From assembly GCA_003510135.1 (NCBI GenBank), contig DOKY01000021.1:70227-101281 (forward strand): a DNA stretch of 31,055 nt, read 5' to 3'. Shown here one piece after another: positions 15,895-23,400 of this stretch (the first letter of the stretch is position 1; every line of letters starts with the position of its first letter). The notes under the pieces are model-generated. The model did not search any database. It was given only the letters and a program-made list of their open reading frames with translations, and was not told where the DNA came from. The position numbers and the translations under genes were made by a program. The stretch comes from Pseudothermotoga sp. (lineage in GTDB: Bacteria; Thermotogota; Thermotogae; Thermotogales; DSM-5069).

Positions 15895-16796
15895 CAGAAC
15901 CCCTCAACTCTTCTTTCACGCAAGAATCCGATGACCTCTTCCAACGATGGAACAGAACTCTGGGCGCCCGGTCTCGTCACACTTATCGCCGCCGCTGCTG
16001 TCGCGAAGAGCAAGGCTTTTTTGAGATCCCCAGTCCTTTCGAACCAGACCGCAAAAGCCGCGTTGAACACGTCTCCTGCCGCCGTCGTATCCACAGCCTC
16101 AACTTTGAAGGCATCTATTCTGAACGTTCCCAAGGTTCCTGTGAAATAGCAGCCGTTCTCACCCATCTTGAGCAACACGTTCGCACAACCTCTTTTGAGT
16201 AACTCCTGCGCAGCGGATTCGCCGAATTTGCCTGTGAGTTGGTGTGCCTCGGACTCGTTCGGTGTGATTATGTCCACGTAGCTGTAGATCTCATCCTGAA
16301 CACCCGTAGCAGGCGCCGGATCGAAGATCACGAGCTTTCCTTTCTCTTTGAACCGCCTTGCGACTTCCAAGTTCACCTCGAACGGTATTTCGTTTTGAAG
16401 CAGGAGGATGTCGGCTCTCAGAAGCTCGTTCAGATGTTTTTGAACGAGTTTCACATTCATCGCTGCGTTGGCACCTGGGAATATGATGATTCTGTTTTGA
16501 CCATCGCGTGTCACCTCAATCATTGCAAAGCCGTTTGGAAGTTCCACATGTACCAGGCCATCCCTGAGCCCTGCTCGCGTCAGCGTTTCGAACGAGAATT
16601 CACCGTTTCCATCGTTGCCAACACACGTGAGAAAATAAACCTCGGCGGTGAGCTTCTTACAAGCTACAGCCTGGTTTGCCCCTTTACCACCCGGAAAACG
16701 TTCGTACGAAAGACACCTCTGGGTTTCCCCAGGTTGTGTGAAATGATCCACCGTGAGAACGAGATCGACGTTGTTGCTCCCAACGACTGCGATCAT
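15894..16796 (-). CDS. rbsK: Ribokinase (PfkB family)
   Basis: 300 residues, typical ribokinase length. It phosphorylates ribose at O5 using ATP in the cytoplasm. PfkB signatures: NNVDLVLTVDHF near the N-terminus, GGKGANQA at 36-43, TPNESEA at 178-184 and the C-terminal DTTAAGDVFNAAF at 236-248 with the base Asp242. ATG 16796 follows AAGGGGGA. It is followed without a gap by the HAD phosphatase. With that gene it may serve ribose or nucleoside salvage; a nucleoside hydrolase that would supply ribose survives only as a fusion fragment elsewhere in the window. Other PfkB sugars cannot be excluded, but the GGKGAN context favours ribose. Confidence 0.92.
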   Translation of the reverse strand: MIAVVGSNNVDLVLTVDHFTQPGETQRCLSYERFPGGKGANQAVACKKLTAEVYFLTCVGNDGNGEFSFETLTRAGLRDGLVHVELPNGFAMIEVTRDGQNRIIIFPGANAAMNVKLVQKHLNELLRADILLLQNEIPFEVNLEVARRFKEKGKLVIFDPAPATGVQDEIYSYVDIITPNESEAHQLTGKFGESAAQELLKRGCANVLLKMGENGCYFTGTLGTFRIDAFKVEAVDTTAAGDVFNAAFAVWFERTGDLKKALLFATAAAAISVTRPGAQSSVPSLEEVIGFLRERRVEGF

Positions 16797-16852
16797 CGAA
16801 TTCCCCCTTCACAAACTCTTTCCCGTCTTTCTGTAGTTTAATTGTATCGGAT

Positions 16853-17575
16853 ATGGTGCGCGAAGTGCTGGTCCAAAAACTGGTAACAAAAACGAAAATT
16901 CCCATAGCCAGATACGTTGTCAACCCCTACATCGGTTGTGGACACGGTTGCAGGTACTGTTATGCGCAGTTCATAGGTCCTTTCAAGAACACGGCCGGTG
17001 TATGGGGAAGGGATGTCTTCGTTAAGATCAACGCTTTTAAAGTCTTTGAACGAGAACTGTACAGATTGAAGGGAAACATACTTTTCTCGAGTATTTGCGA
17101 TCCGTATCAGCCGATTGAGAAGAAGTATCAGCTGACGAGGACACTGCTGAAAATCGCTCTGGACCGATTCAGAAGTGTGCATATTCTCACAAAGTCGAGC
17201 CTGATTCTGAGAGATCTTGACATACTTCAAAACAAAGACGTGAGTGTCACCATAACCATCACTACGGATGACGAGCGGGTGAGAAGAATTTTGGAGCCAA
17301 ACGCTGCACCCATAGACGAACGGATCGAAACAATAAGAAAGCTTCGAGAATCGAACGTTGATGTATCAATCTTCGTTGGTCCCGTGCTGCCCATGAACCC
17401 AGAAAGACTGGCAAGACTGTTATCGAAGCACGTTGGAAGGATCTTTGTGGACAAGTTAAACTATCCGTGGCTCGTCGAAGACATCTACCGTAAAAACGGC
17501 TGGACAGAGTGGTTGAGAGACGAAAAGTTCCACGAGGTTTTGGCCGTCTTCAAAAAGTTCCTCGACGTCGATTGA
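16853..17575 (+). CDS. SPL-like radical SAM protein
   Basis: 240 residues. The N-terminal sequence NPYIGCGHGCRYCYAQF holds the radical SAM cluster CX3CX2C (Cys29, Cys33, Cys36). The following SSICDPYQPIEKKYQLTR and HILTKSSLILRD segments are typical of the SplB-like/Rv2578c group annotated as SPL family radical SAM proteins. True spore photoproduct lyase is unlikely because Thermotogae do not sporulate; the reaction is unknown. The ATG at 16853 has no recognisable ribosome binding site, so the mRNA may be leaderless. It is divergent from ribokinase (56 bp apart), and its stop abuts the stop of the ROK gene. Confidence 0.88.
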   Translation: MVREVLVQKLVTKTKIPIARYVVNPYIGCGHGCRYCYAQFIGPFKNTAGVWGRDVFVKINAFKVFERELYRLKGNILFSSICDPYQPIEKKYQLTRTLLKIALDRFRSVHILTKSSLILRDLDILQNKDVSVTITITTDDERVRRILEPNAAPIDERIETIRKLRESNVDVSIFVGPVLPMNPERLARLLSKHVGRIFVDKLNYPWLVEDIYRKNGWTEWLRDEKFHEVLAVFKKFLDVD

Positions 17576-18613
17576 TCACAGATTCGTGAGAACGTTCTCT
17601 ATCAGGTACTCCATGGCGCCCGTTAACATGGCGTCAGGATCCTTCTTGGACTTTCTGACTTCGACATCGAAGCCATAGAAGTGCCGTTTAACTTCAGCCT
17701 CAACCTTCGAGAGTAATCTCTCGTTGATATCGAAGGCTGTCCCACCCACAACAAAATTGACAACGTCCAAAATGGAAACTACGTTGAGAACTATCGTGGA
17801 CAACAACCTGACGATCTCGTCCTCCGAATGAGAGCTCGATCTCGAGAGCTGTGAGTAAACATCTCCGACGGTTCGAAACGTTTGCGAATCGTACAGGATC
17901 TTGCCAATCTCTCCAGCATAACCTCTGTCCCCGCGGAATATCGCTCTGTCGATGATGAGTCCGCCACCCAACCCCTCACCCATGTGTATGTAAAACATGT
18001 TGTTCATATCTTTCTCCATCTTCATGAATTCTCCAAGGGCTGACAGGTTGGCGTCGTTCTCCACAGCGATCGGCAAATTCAACTTTTCCCTTAAATAGTC
18101 CACCAATCTCACGTTCTCCAGCCCCTCTATGAGGCTGCTACTGATCTTACCAGTCGCTGGATCCATAACGCCAGAGATGGCGACACACAAACCGAGGATC
18201 CTTGAGCCGTTGGTTTGTTCCTTCAACTGATTGCACAGGTTCACTATCGACTCTAAAGTTGAATAAATGTCACTTTCAGCATTCAGACGGCTCACAGCGA
18301 CAACGTTGAGAACACAGTTCATAAGAGCGACCCTTATCTTGTGGCCCGAGAGATCGACGACGATCCCGTAAGCCGCGTCGGGGTTCATGCTCAAGAGCTT
18401 TGGTGGCCGTCCGCCGGTGGAATCACCGAACATGGACTCTACCACAATCTTTCTGTCGATCAAGGGTCTCAGCAACTGTACGACCGTCGAATGACCAACG
18501 TGCAATTTCTTTGCCAAAGCTGCCTTCGAGATCGGCTGATGTTTCAGGATCTCCCTCAACAAAAGTCTCAAGTTGCTGGACTTGAGAAAAGCTACATTCC
18601 TAATGCGAGTCAC
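17576..18613 (-). CDS. ROK-family transcriptional regulator (NagC/XylR type)
   Basis: 345 residues. An N-terminal winged helix (about 15-75: ISKAALAKKLHVGHSTVVQLL, then GRPPKLL) is followed by a ROK sugar-kinase-like domain with VENDANLSALGE and HMGEGLGGGLIIDRAIFRGDRGYAGEIG. The usual ROK zinc site (His in GEIGH and the CxCGxxGC loop) is absent; the stretch after GEIG reads KILYDSQTFRTVGD. It may therefore bind effector without structural zinc. GTG 18613 lies 9 nt after GGTGAT. It is divergent from the ABC operon starting at 18744, and the palindrome at 18668-18690 is its likely operator. Confidence 0.93.
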   Translation of the reverse strand: MTRIRNVAFLKSSNLRLLLREILKHQPISKAALAKKLHVGHSTVVQLLRPLIDRKIVVESMFGDSTGGRPPKLLSMNPDAAYGIVVDLSGHKIRVALMNCVLNVVAVSRLNAESDIYSTLESIVNLCNQLKEQTNGSRILGLCVAISGVMDPATGKISSSLIEGLENVRLVDYLREKLNLPIAVENDANLSALGEFMKMEKDMNNMFYIHMGEGLGGGLIIDRAIFRGDRGYAGEIGKILYDSQTFRTVGDVYSQLSRSSSHSEDEIVRLLSTIVLNVVSILDVVNFVVGGTAFDINERLLSKVEAEVKRHFYGFDVEVRKSKKDPDAMLTGAMEYLIENVLTNL

Positions 18614-18635
18614 AGCTTTTCATCACCACAAGCTA

Positions 18636-18644
18636 ATTATAGCA
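18636..18644 (-). promoter_or_regulatory. Extended -10 promoter element of the ROK gene
   Basis: On the minus strand TGCTATAAT (TGn followed by a perfect TATAAT at 18641-18636) lies 22 bp before the ROK start codon. No good -35 is seen at the usual distance, consistent with extended -10 promoters. The shared palindrome sits just upstream of the expected -35 position, so autoregulation is possible. Confidence 0.55.
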
Positions 18645-18667
18645 GATAGAGGATCAATGGCTCGAAT

Positions 18668-18698
18668 CTTATGTCAAGGCTTGACATAAGTATGTCAA
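18668..18698. promoter_or_regulatory. Palindromic operator for the ROK regulator
   Basis: A perfect 11-bp inverted repeat around one central base (CTTATGTCAAG / CTTGACATAAG, 18668-18690) is followed by a third half-site TATGTCAA at 18691-18698. The right arm contains the -35 hexamer of the ABC operon, so a bound repressor would block polymerase. It lies in the 130-bp divergent space between the ROK gene and the binding-protein gene. Which protein binds is inferred from position. Confidence 0.75.
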
Positions 18699-18709
18699 TA
18701 TGGTAGATT
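18681..18709 (+). promoter_or_regulatory. Promoter of the second sugar ABC operon
   Basis: A perfect -35 TTGACA (18681-18686), a 17-bp spacer and TAGATT (18704-18709) preceded by TG one base away (extended -10). Transcription would start near 18716, giving a short leader before ATG 18744. The -35 is embedded in the palindromic operator. Confidence 0.75.
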
Positions 18710-18743
18710 AAGAACAGATAACAACATTTAAGGGGGTGTTAGC

Positions 18744-19985
18744 ATGAGGAAACTGGTGGTCGTGCTGCTCTGCGTTGTTGCTCTTTCGATGTTCTCTGCG
18801 ACGAAGATACGTTTTTCGTTCTGGGGTTCACCGGCAGAACTACCACCGTATCAAGAGATCGTGAAACAATTTGAGGCAGAGAATCCGGACATCAAAGTCG
18901 AGATCATCAACTACCCGTGGTCGACGTATTTCGACAAGATTCAGGCCATGATGGCAGCAGAAGACGCTCCTGACGTGATGTTCCTGCACACGATTCCGAG
19001 CTGGGCTGCAAAGGGTGTGCTCGAAGATCTGACACCGTACATTGAGAAATCAAACTTCCCAGTCAGCGCTTACAACCAGGAGCTCTTGAGCACTTTCATG
19101 TACAAAGGCCGCATCTACGGATTCCCGAGGGACAACGACACGACGGTTCTTTTCTACAACAAAGACCTTTTCGACGAAGCTGGTGTTCCTTATCCCGACT
19201 ACTCATGGGATTGGCAGAAGTTCCTCGATGCGGCGAGAAAGCTCACCAAGAGAGATGCGCGCGGTAGGGTCATCCAATGGGGTGTTGTGCTCGAGAGGAA
19301 CAAGTGGCATCTGTGGATACACATGAACGGTGGAAGGATAGTGGACAACTACGACAGTCCAACCAAATGCACGCTCAACGAGAGGGCGGCCGTGGAGGCA
19401 ATACAGTTCATAGCAGACCTGATACTGAACTACAAGGTGGCTCCATCGATCGCAGAACTCGCTCAACTTGGTTCCTCTGCGGAACTGTTTACAACAGGTC
19501 GCGTGGCGATGGTTCTGACCAACGCGGCACAGATCAACATGTTCCTCACGAACAAGAGCCTCAGGTTTGGTGTTGCTCCACTTCCGTACAAAGTCACACG
19601 GTCTAACACATTGGGTGGTGCTGGATTCGTGATGTATTCGAAGTCAAAGAACAAGGATGCTGCTTGGAAATTCATGCAGTTCCTGTGTGGACCAAAGGGA
19701 CAAGCCATATTCGCCAAGAGTGGAGACGCCGTTCCCGCAATGAGGACACCTGAAACCGTCAAGGCGTTCGTCAGCAATCCACCGAGTGAACAAGAGAGAT
19801 TGATTTTCTTCACAGAGACAGGCTTCGGAGTAAAGTTCCCACAGATTCCAGGTTGGTGGGAGATCTTCGAGTACGTCACGCGCGAACTTGACTACGTTTG
19901 GACGGGACAAAAGTCGGCTGTGGAAGTGCTGGAGTACGTGACTGAAGAAGTCAACAAGATGATAAAGAAATTTGGAACTTGGTGA
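18744..19985 (+). CDS. Extracellular sugar-binding protein of ABC importer
   Basis: 413 residues, family-1 extracellular solute-binding protein. A signal peptide (MRKLVVVLLCVVALSMFSA, cut near residue 19) precedes KIRFSFWGSPAE. Typical segments: IKVEIINYPWSTYFDKIQAM, AEDAPDVMFLH, LFYNKDLFDEAGVPYP and AAWKFMQFLCGPKGQAIF. There is no lipobox. ATG 18744 follows AGGGGGTG. It is first gene of the operon and followed by a strong hairpin, as expected for the most abundant component. Ligand unknown; the adjoining amidohydrolase hints at a lactone, uronate or modified sugar rather than a plain glucan. It is only distantly similar to the binding protein at 1837-3111. Confidence 0.95.
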   Translation: MRKLVVVLLCVVALSMFSATKIRFSFWGSPAELPPYQEIVKQFEAENPDIKVEIINYPWSTYFDKIQAMMAAEDAPDVMFLHTIPSWAAKGVLEDLTPYIEKSNFPVSAYNQELLSTFMYKGRIYGFPRDNDTTVLFYNKDLFDEAGVPYPDYSWDWQKFLDAARKLTKRDARGRVIQWGVVLERNKWHLWIHMNGGRIVDNYDSPTKCTLNERAAVEAIQFIADLILNYKVAPSIAELAQLGSSAELFTTGRVAMVLTNAAQINMFLTNKSLRFGVAPLPYKVTRSNTLGGAGFVMYSKSKNKDAAWKFMQFLCGPKGQAIFAKSGDAVPAMRTPETVKAFVSNPPSEQERLIFFTETGFGVKFPQIPGWWEIFEYVTRELDYVWTGQKSAVEVLEYVTEEVNKMIKKFGTW

Positions 19986-19990
19986 GCTTG

Positions 19991-20015
19991 GCGCGGCGCT
20001 GAGCGCCGCGCTTTT
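19991..20015 (+). terminator. Intra-operon hairpin after the binding-protein gene
   Basis: A perfect 9-bp GC-rich stem (GCGCGGCGC / GCGCCGCGC) with the 3-nt loop TGA is followed by only four T residues. It starts 6 bp after the binding-protein stop and ends 15 bp before the next start. It probably stabilises the upstream mRNA or terminates partially, lowering expression of the downstream genes. Confidence 0.65.
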
Positions 20016-20030
20016 AAAGGAGATGATGCT

Positions 20031-20852
20031 GTGATCCCACGCGTTTTCGATGTGCATGTTCACTTCGTTGAGGACGAGAGGCTTTACTCTGACAGAGTGG
20101 AACAGTTGTTACGCTACGCTGAGGAATTCAACGTACGAAAGATCGCACTCATTGGCAATCTCGGGGCTAACCACTTGGTTGAAAAGGCGTTCAGGGAATA
20201 TCCCGACGTTTTTGTGGGATTGGCCAGAGTCGATCTCGATGCCGATGATCCTGAAGTGGTTGACGAGTACAAGAAGAGAGGCTTCGCTGGTCTGAAGGTG
20301 ATATTGACACGGAAAGACTACGACGATCCTTCGTACTTTCCTTTCTACGAAAGATCAGAGGAAAACAACATGGTTGTTCTGTTTCATACGGGTGTGATAG
20401 GTGGGCCCGTAGATTATTTAATGAACGAATCGAGCGCATTTCCTGGCAAAGAAGATGCCGCCTCGAAGATGTTGAGAGGTAAGTCATCTGCGAGAATGAG
20501 ATCGTTGTTCCTCGACACCATCGCCAACACTTTCCCAAAGTTGAAGATCATAGGAGCTCATCTCGGTTGGCCGGAGTACCTTGTGTCTTGCGCAGTTGCT
20601 CGATGGCGCCGAAATGTGTACTTCGACATCTCCGGGGGTGAGGTAGTCAGAAGACATATCATTGAAGGGAAGTACATAAAGAGGGAAATCTCAGTGAAAA
20701 AAGTGCTCTTTGGAACTGATAGCAGCGTTGAAAAAATGCCGAGAGAAATCATATGCTGGTACGATGCGCTGAGGGGAATGGGTCTGACGCACGAGGAGAT
20801 AGACTCGATCATGTACGGCAACGCTGCAAATGTCTTTGGTTTGGAGGAATGA
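20031..20852 (+). CDS. Amidohydrolase family 2 protein
   Basis: 273 residues, metal-dependent TIM-barrel hydrolase of the amidohydrolase-2 type (as in ACMSD, LigW and sugar-lactone hydrolases). Metal ligands are in place: the HVH pair at 9 and 11 (FDVHVHF), His119 in LFHTGV, His177 in GAHLGWPEY and Asp230 in FGTDSS. No signal peptide, so cytoplasmic. GTG 20031 follows AAAGGAG by about 8 nt. Lying inside an ABC importer operon, it should act on the imported compound or its first product, for example opening a lactone or removing a carboxyl group. The reaction cannot be chosen from sequence alone. Confidence 0.88.
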   Translation: MIPRVFDVHVHFVEDERLYSDRVEQLLRYAEEFNVRKIALIGNLGANHLVEKAFREYPDVFVGLARVDLDADDPEVVDEYKKRGFAGLKVILTRKDYDDPSYFPFYERSEENNMVVLFHTGVIGGPVDYLMNESSAFPGKEDAASKMLRGKSSARMRSLFLDTIANTFPKLKIIGAHLGWPEYLVSCAVARWRRNVYFDISGGEVVRRHIIEGKYIKREISVKKVLFGTDSSVEKMPREIICWYDALRGMGLTHEEIDSIMYGNAANVFGLEE

Positions 20853-20858
20853 AAAACA

Positions 20859-21740
20859 ATGACTTTGAGAAGAAAAGAAACCTTGGCCGCGTGGTTGTTC
20901 TTACTTCCCGGATTCGTGGGCTTTGCGATATTCGTCTTTGGTGCAGTCGTGTTCTCTTCCGTTCTGAGTTTCTTCGAGTGGGACATGCTGACTAAACCAA
21001 CGTTCGTTGGCCTGAGGAATTTCACTAAATTGTTCCTCGAGGACAAAACCTTTCATCTGGTCTTCAGGAATACTCTTTGGTTCGTGCTTGGCACTGTTCC
21101 CACACGAGTCTTGCTCGGTTTGATCTTCGCACTCATCTTGGTTCGTAACATCCCAGGCCGTACGTTCTTCAGAGCCGCGATCTTCCTTCCAGTGATAATT
21201 CCAACAGTGGCAGCAGCGATGGTTTGGAGATGGATCTTCAACGCTGACTTTGGTTTGCTGAACGATTTTCTCTACCAGATCGGTGTTTCAAACTTGCCCA
21301 GATGGCTTTCTGATCCCAAGTGGGCGCTCGTTGCGATTATGATTCTCAGTGTTTGGAAGGACGTGGGATTCTCAACTGTCATGTTCATGGCAGGCCTACA
21401 AAGTATACCGACGACCATGTACGAAGCCGCAAAACTCGACGGCGCAAACGCTTGGAAAACCTTCGTTCGCATAACGATGCCACTGCTTTCACCAACGACT
21501 TTCTTCGTCATCGTCATAAACGTGATCTCTTCGTTCCAAGTGTTCGATCAAGCCTATGTCTTAACTGGGGGAGGGCCTGGGAACGCTACCAATACCATCG
21601 TGTACTACATATACAACAATGCCTTTCAGTGGTTCAGGATGGGCTACGCAGCTGCGATAGCTTGGGTGCTGTTCGGCATAATATTCATCGCGACGTTCGT
21701 TCAGTTCAGGTACCAAAGAAAGTGGGTGTACTACGAATGA
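20859..21740 (+). CDS. Sugar ABC transporter permease, MalF type
   Basis: 293 residues with six membrane segments. The EAA loop reads YEAAKLDGANAWKTF then ITMPLL, and VLTGGGPGNATNTIVYYIY is typical of the MalF-like partner. ATG 20859 lies 6 bp after the amidohydrolase stop; GGAGG sits 11 nt upstream within that gene's end. It should dimerise with the product of 21737-22564. No ATPase gene follows, so the energy subunit must be encoded elsewhere. Confidence 0.94.
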   Translation: MTLRRKETLAAWLFLLPGFVGFAIFVFGAVVFSSVLSFFEWDMLTKPTFVGLRNFTKLFLEDKTFHLVFRNTLWFVLGTVPTRVLLGLIFALILVRNIPGRTFFRAAIFLPVIIPTVAAAMVWRWIFNADFGLLNDFLYQIGVSNLPRWLSDPKWALVAIMILSVWKDVGFSTVMFMAGLQSIPTTMYEAAKLDGANAWKTFVRITMPLLSPTTFFVIVINVISSFQVFDQAYVLTGGGPGNATNTIVYYIYNNAFQWFRMGYAAAIAWVLFGIIFIATFVQFRYQRKWVYYE

Positions 21741-22564
21741 GGATCAAGGAAAAAGTTCTGAACTGGTGGTTGTTCTGTCTGATGCTAATCGTAGCCTTCA
21801 TCATGCTCGTGCCCTTCTTCTGGATGTTCTCAACATCGCTGAAGAGTTTGGGAGAGGTGTTTGAGTATCCACCAAAGTGGATTCCAAGACAACCTCACTG
21901 GGAGAACTACGCACGCGTCTGGTCTGTGGTACCCTTTGGCAGGTATCTGCTGAACAGTGTCATAGTTTCCGGGTCCATCACGTTGTTACATTTGCTGGTT
22001 GCTTCGCTGAGCGCATTCGCATTTGCCAGATTGAATTTCCCTGGTAGGGACAAACTGTTCTTGCTGTACTTGGCTACGCTCATGGTCCCGGGTCAAGTCA
22101 CGATGATCCCGAATTTCATATTGATCAAACTACTCCGTCTCACTGATACCTACACGGGTTTGATCCTCCCTAATGTGTTCACAGCCTTCGGAGTCTTTCT
22201 GCTCAGACAGTTCTTCATGACGATACCCAAAGATTATGAAGACGCAGCACGCATAGACGGAGCTTCGAGATTCTACATCTACTCGAGGATAATTCTGCCT
22301 TTGTCTGTTCCCGCTCTCTCCACACTGGCGGTTTTCACATTTGTCTTTCAGTGGAACAACTTGCTCTGGCCGTTGGTCGTTGTGAGCAAGGACTCGATGA
22401 AGACGGTAACCATAGGGCTTGCGAGTTTTCAAGGAATGTATGGTACGACATGGAACTTGCTCATGGCGGCAGCCGTGATAGGCGTCCTCCCATCGATAGT
22501 GGCGTTCTTGATCGGACAGAGATTTCTCATAAAAGGAATCACATTGACGGGACTCAAGGCTTAG
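21737..22564 (+). CDS. Sugar ABC transporter permease, MalG type
   Basis: 275 residues, MalG-like partner permease. The EAA loop is EDAARIDGASRFYIYSRIILPL and the C-terminus GITLTGLKA is the usual MalG ending. Its ATG overlaps the preceding stop (ATGA at 21737-21740), indicating translational coupling. The open frame extends upstream to 21320 but that part is the other reading frame of the MalF-type gene. It ends the operon; a 137-bp gap with no clear terminator separates it from the convergent dapB. Confidence 0.94.
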   Translation: MRIKEKVLNWWLFCLMLIVAFIMLVPFFWMFSTSLKSLGEVFEYPPKWIPRQPHWENYARVWSVVPFGRYLLNSVIVSGSITLLHLLVASLSAFAFARLNFPGRDKLFLLYLATLMVPGQVTMIPNFILIKLLRLTDTYTGLILPNVFTAFGVFLLRQFFMTIPKDYEDAARIDGASRFYIYSRIILPLSVPALSTLAVFTFVFQWNNLLWPLVVVSKDSMKTVTIGLASFQGMYGTTWNLLMAAAVIGVLPSIVAFLIGQRFLIKGITLTGLKA

Positions 22565-22701
22565 ACCAAGCCCATGTCCCGCGAAAATACATGCTTCAAA
22601 TTGTATAAATGGTCGATGAGATCGCAATGAAAAGTCTTCTAATATGAAAGTCGAAGAGCTTGAAAAGATTGTAAGGTAAACGCCTGGTACATCATCCTCT
22701 T

Positions 22702-23400
22702 TCATAGCAACTCGGAAATTCCACGTAATTCTTCTGCGGCTTTATCGACCCCCTTCAAAACATCTTCGTAAGTGAAGAAACCTTTTTCTTTTGTTAAAAG
22801 AAAGAGCGCCGCTCGCCGAACCCCGATTGAAAACGCCCTTCTGGAAAGTGCCCTGTGGCTTATCTCAACCACCTCGCCGGCATTTGAAAAGATCACGGTA
22901 TGTTCACCGAAGATTCCACCAACCCTGACGGAACTGATCGATAAATCTCTTTGAATAACCTCCTTGAGCATCTTAGCGGTGCCAGAAGGTGCGTCCTTTT
23001 TTTGACTGTGGTGTATTTCTATCATTGCACAATCCCAATCCTTGAATTGTTCGCGGAAGGCCTTCAAGATCTCCTTCATGATGCTCATACCACTCGAAAA
23101 ATTGTAACTCTGAACCACTGGCAACGTTTTCGAAAGTTCCCCCAACAACCTGAAAGATTCATCGGTTAAACCTGTTGTTCCGACGATCAGGCCACAGTTG
23201 TACTTTCCACACAGCTCGACACTCTCTTTCAAGCCTTGCGGTGAGGAAAAATCAATGATCAACTGTGGGACATCCCGTTCTACGAAATGGTCAACATCCT
23301 TTTCAACGACGCATTCGTCGCCAAATGACGAGAAATATTCCATGATCTCTCTGCCCATCTTACCTTTGGACCCAACGATTCCGTACTTCAAACCACTCAT
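22702..23400 (-). CDS. dapB: 4-hydroxy-tetrahydrodipicolinate reductase
   Basis: 232 residues, the short thermophile form of DapB. It reduces 4-hydroxy-tetrahydrodipicolinate with NAD(P)H in the lysine/diaminopimelate pathway. Nucleotide-binding GIVGSKGKMG is at 7-16, GTTGL at 74-78 and the catalytic signature IEIHHSQKKDAPSGTA at 127-142. The ATG overlaps the dapA stop (ATGA), so the two are coupled and share the attenuated promoter upstream of dapA. Other dap genes are not in the window. Confidence 0.97.
   Translation of the reverse strand: MSGLKYGIVGSKGKMGREIMEYFSSFGDECVVEKDVDHFVERDVPQLIIDFSSPQGLKESVELCGKYNCGLIVGTTGLTDESFRLLGELSKTLPVVQSYNFSSGMSIMKEILKAFREQFKDWDCAMIEIHHSQKKDAPSGTAKMLKEVIQRDLSISSVRVGGIFGEHTVIFSNAGEVVEISHRALSRRAFSIGVRRAALFLLTKEKGFFTYEDVLKGVDKAAEELRGISELL

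Noticed and set aside
21320..21736. Upstream extension of the second MalG-type permease frame
   Set aside because: It is the alternative frame of the MalF-type gene; the ATGA overlap at 21737 is the natural start.
22644..22679. Eleven-codon frame starting MKVEELEKI after the ABC operon
   Set aside because: Too short, no ribosome binding site, and no downstream structure; could be a chance frame or the stump of a lost gene.
22565..22701. Terminator between the ABC operon and dapB
   Set aside because: Only weak interrupted repeats (around 22567-22595) and no T-run on either strand.
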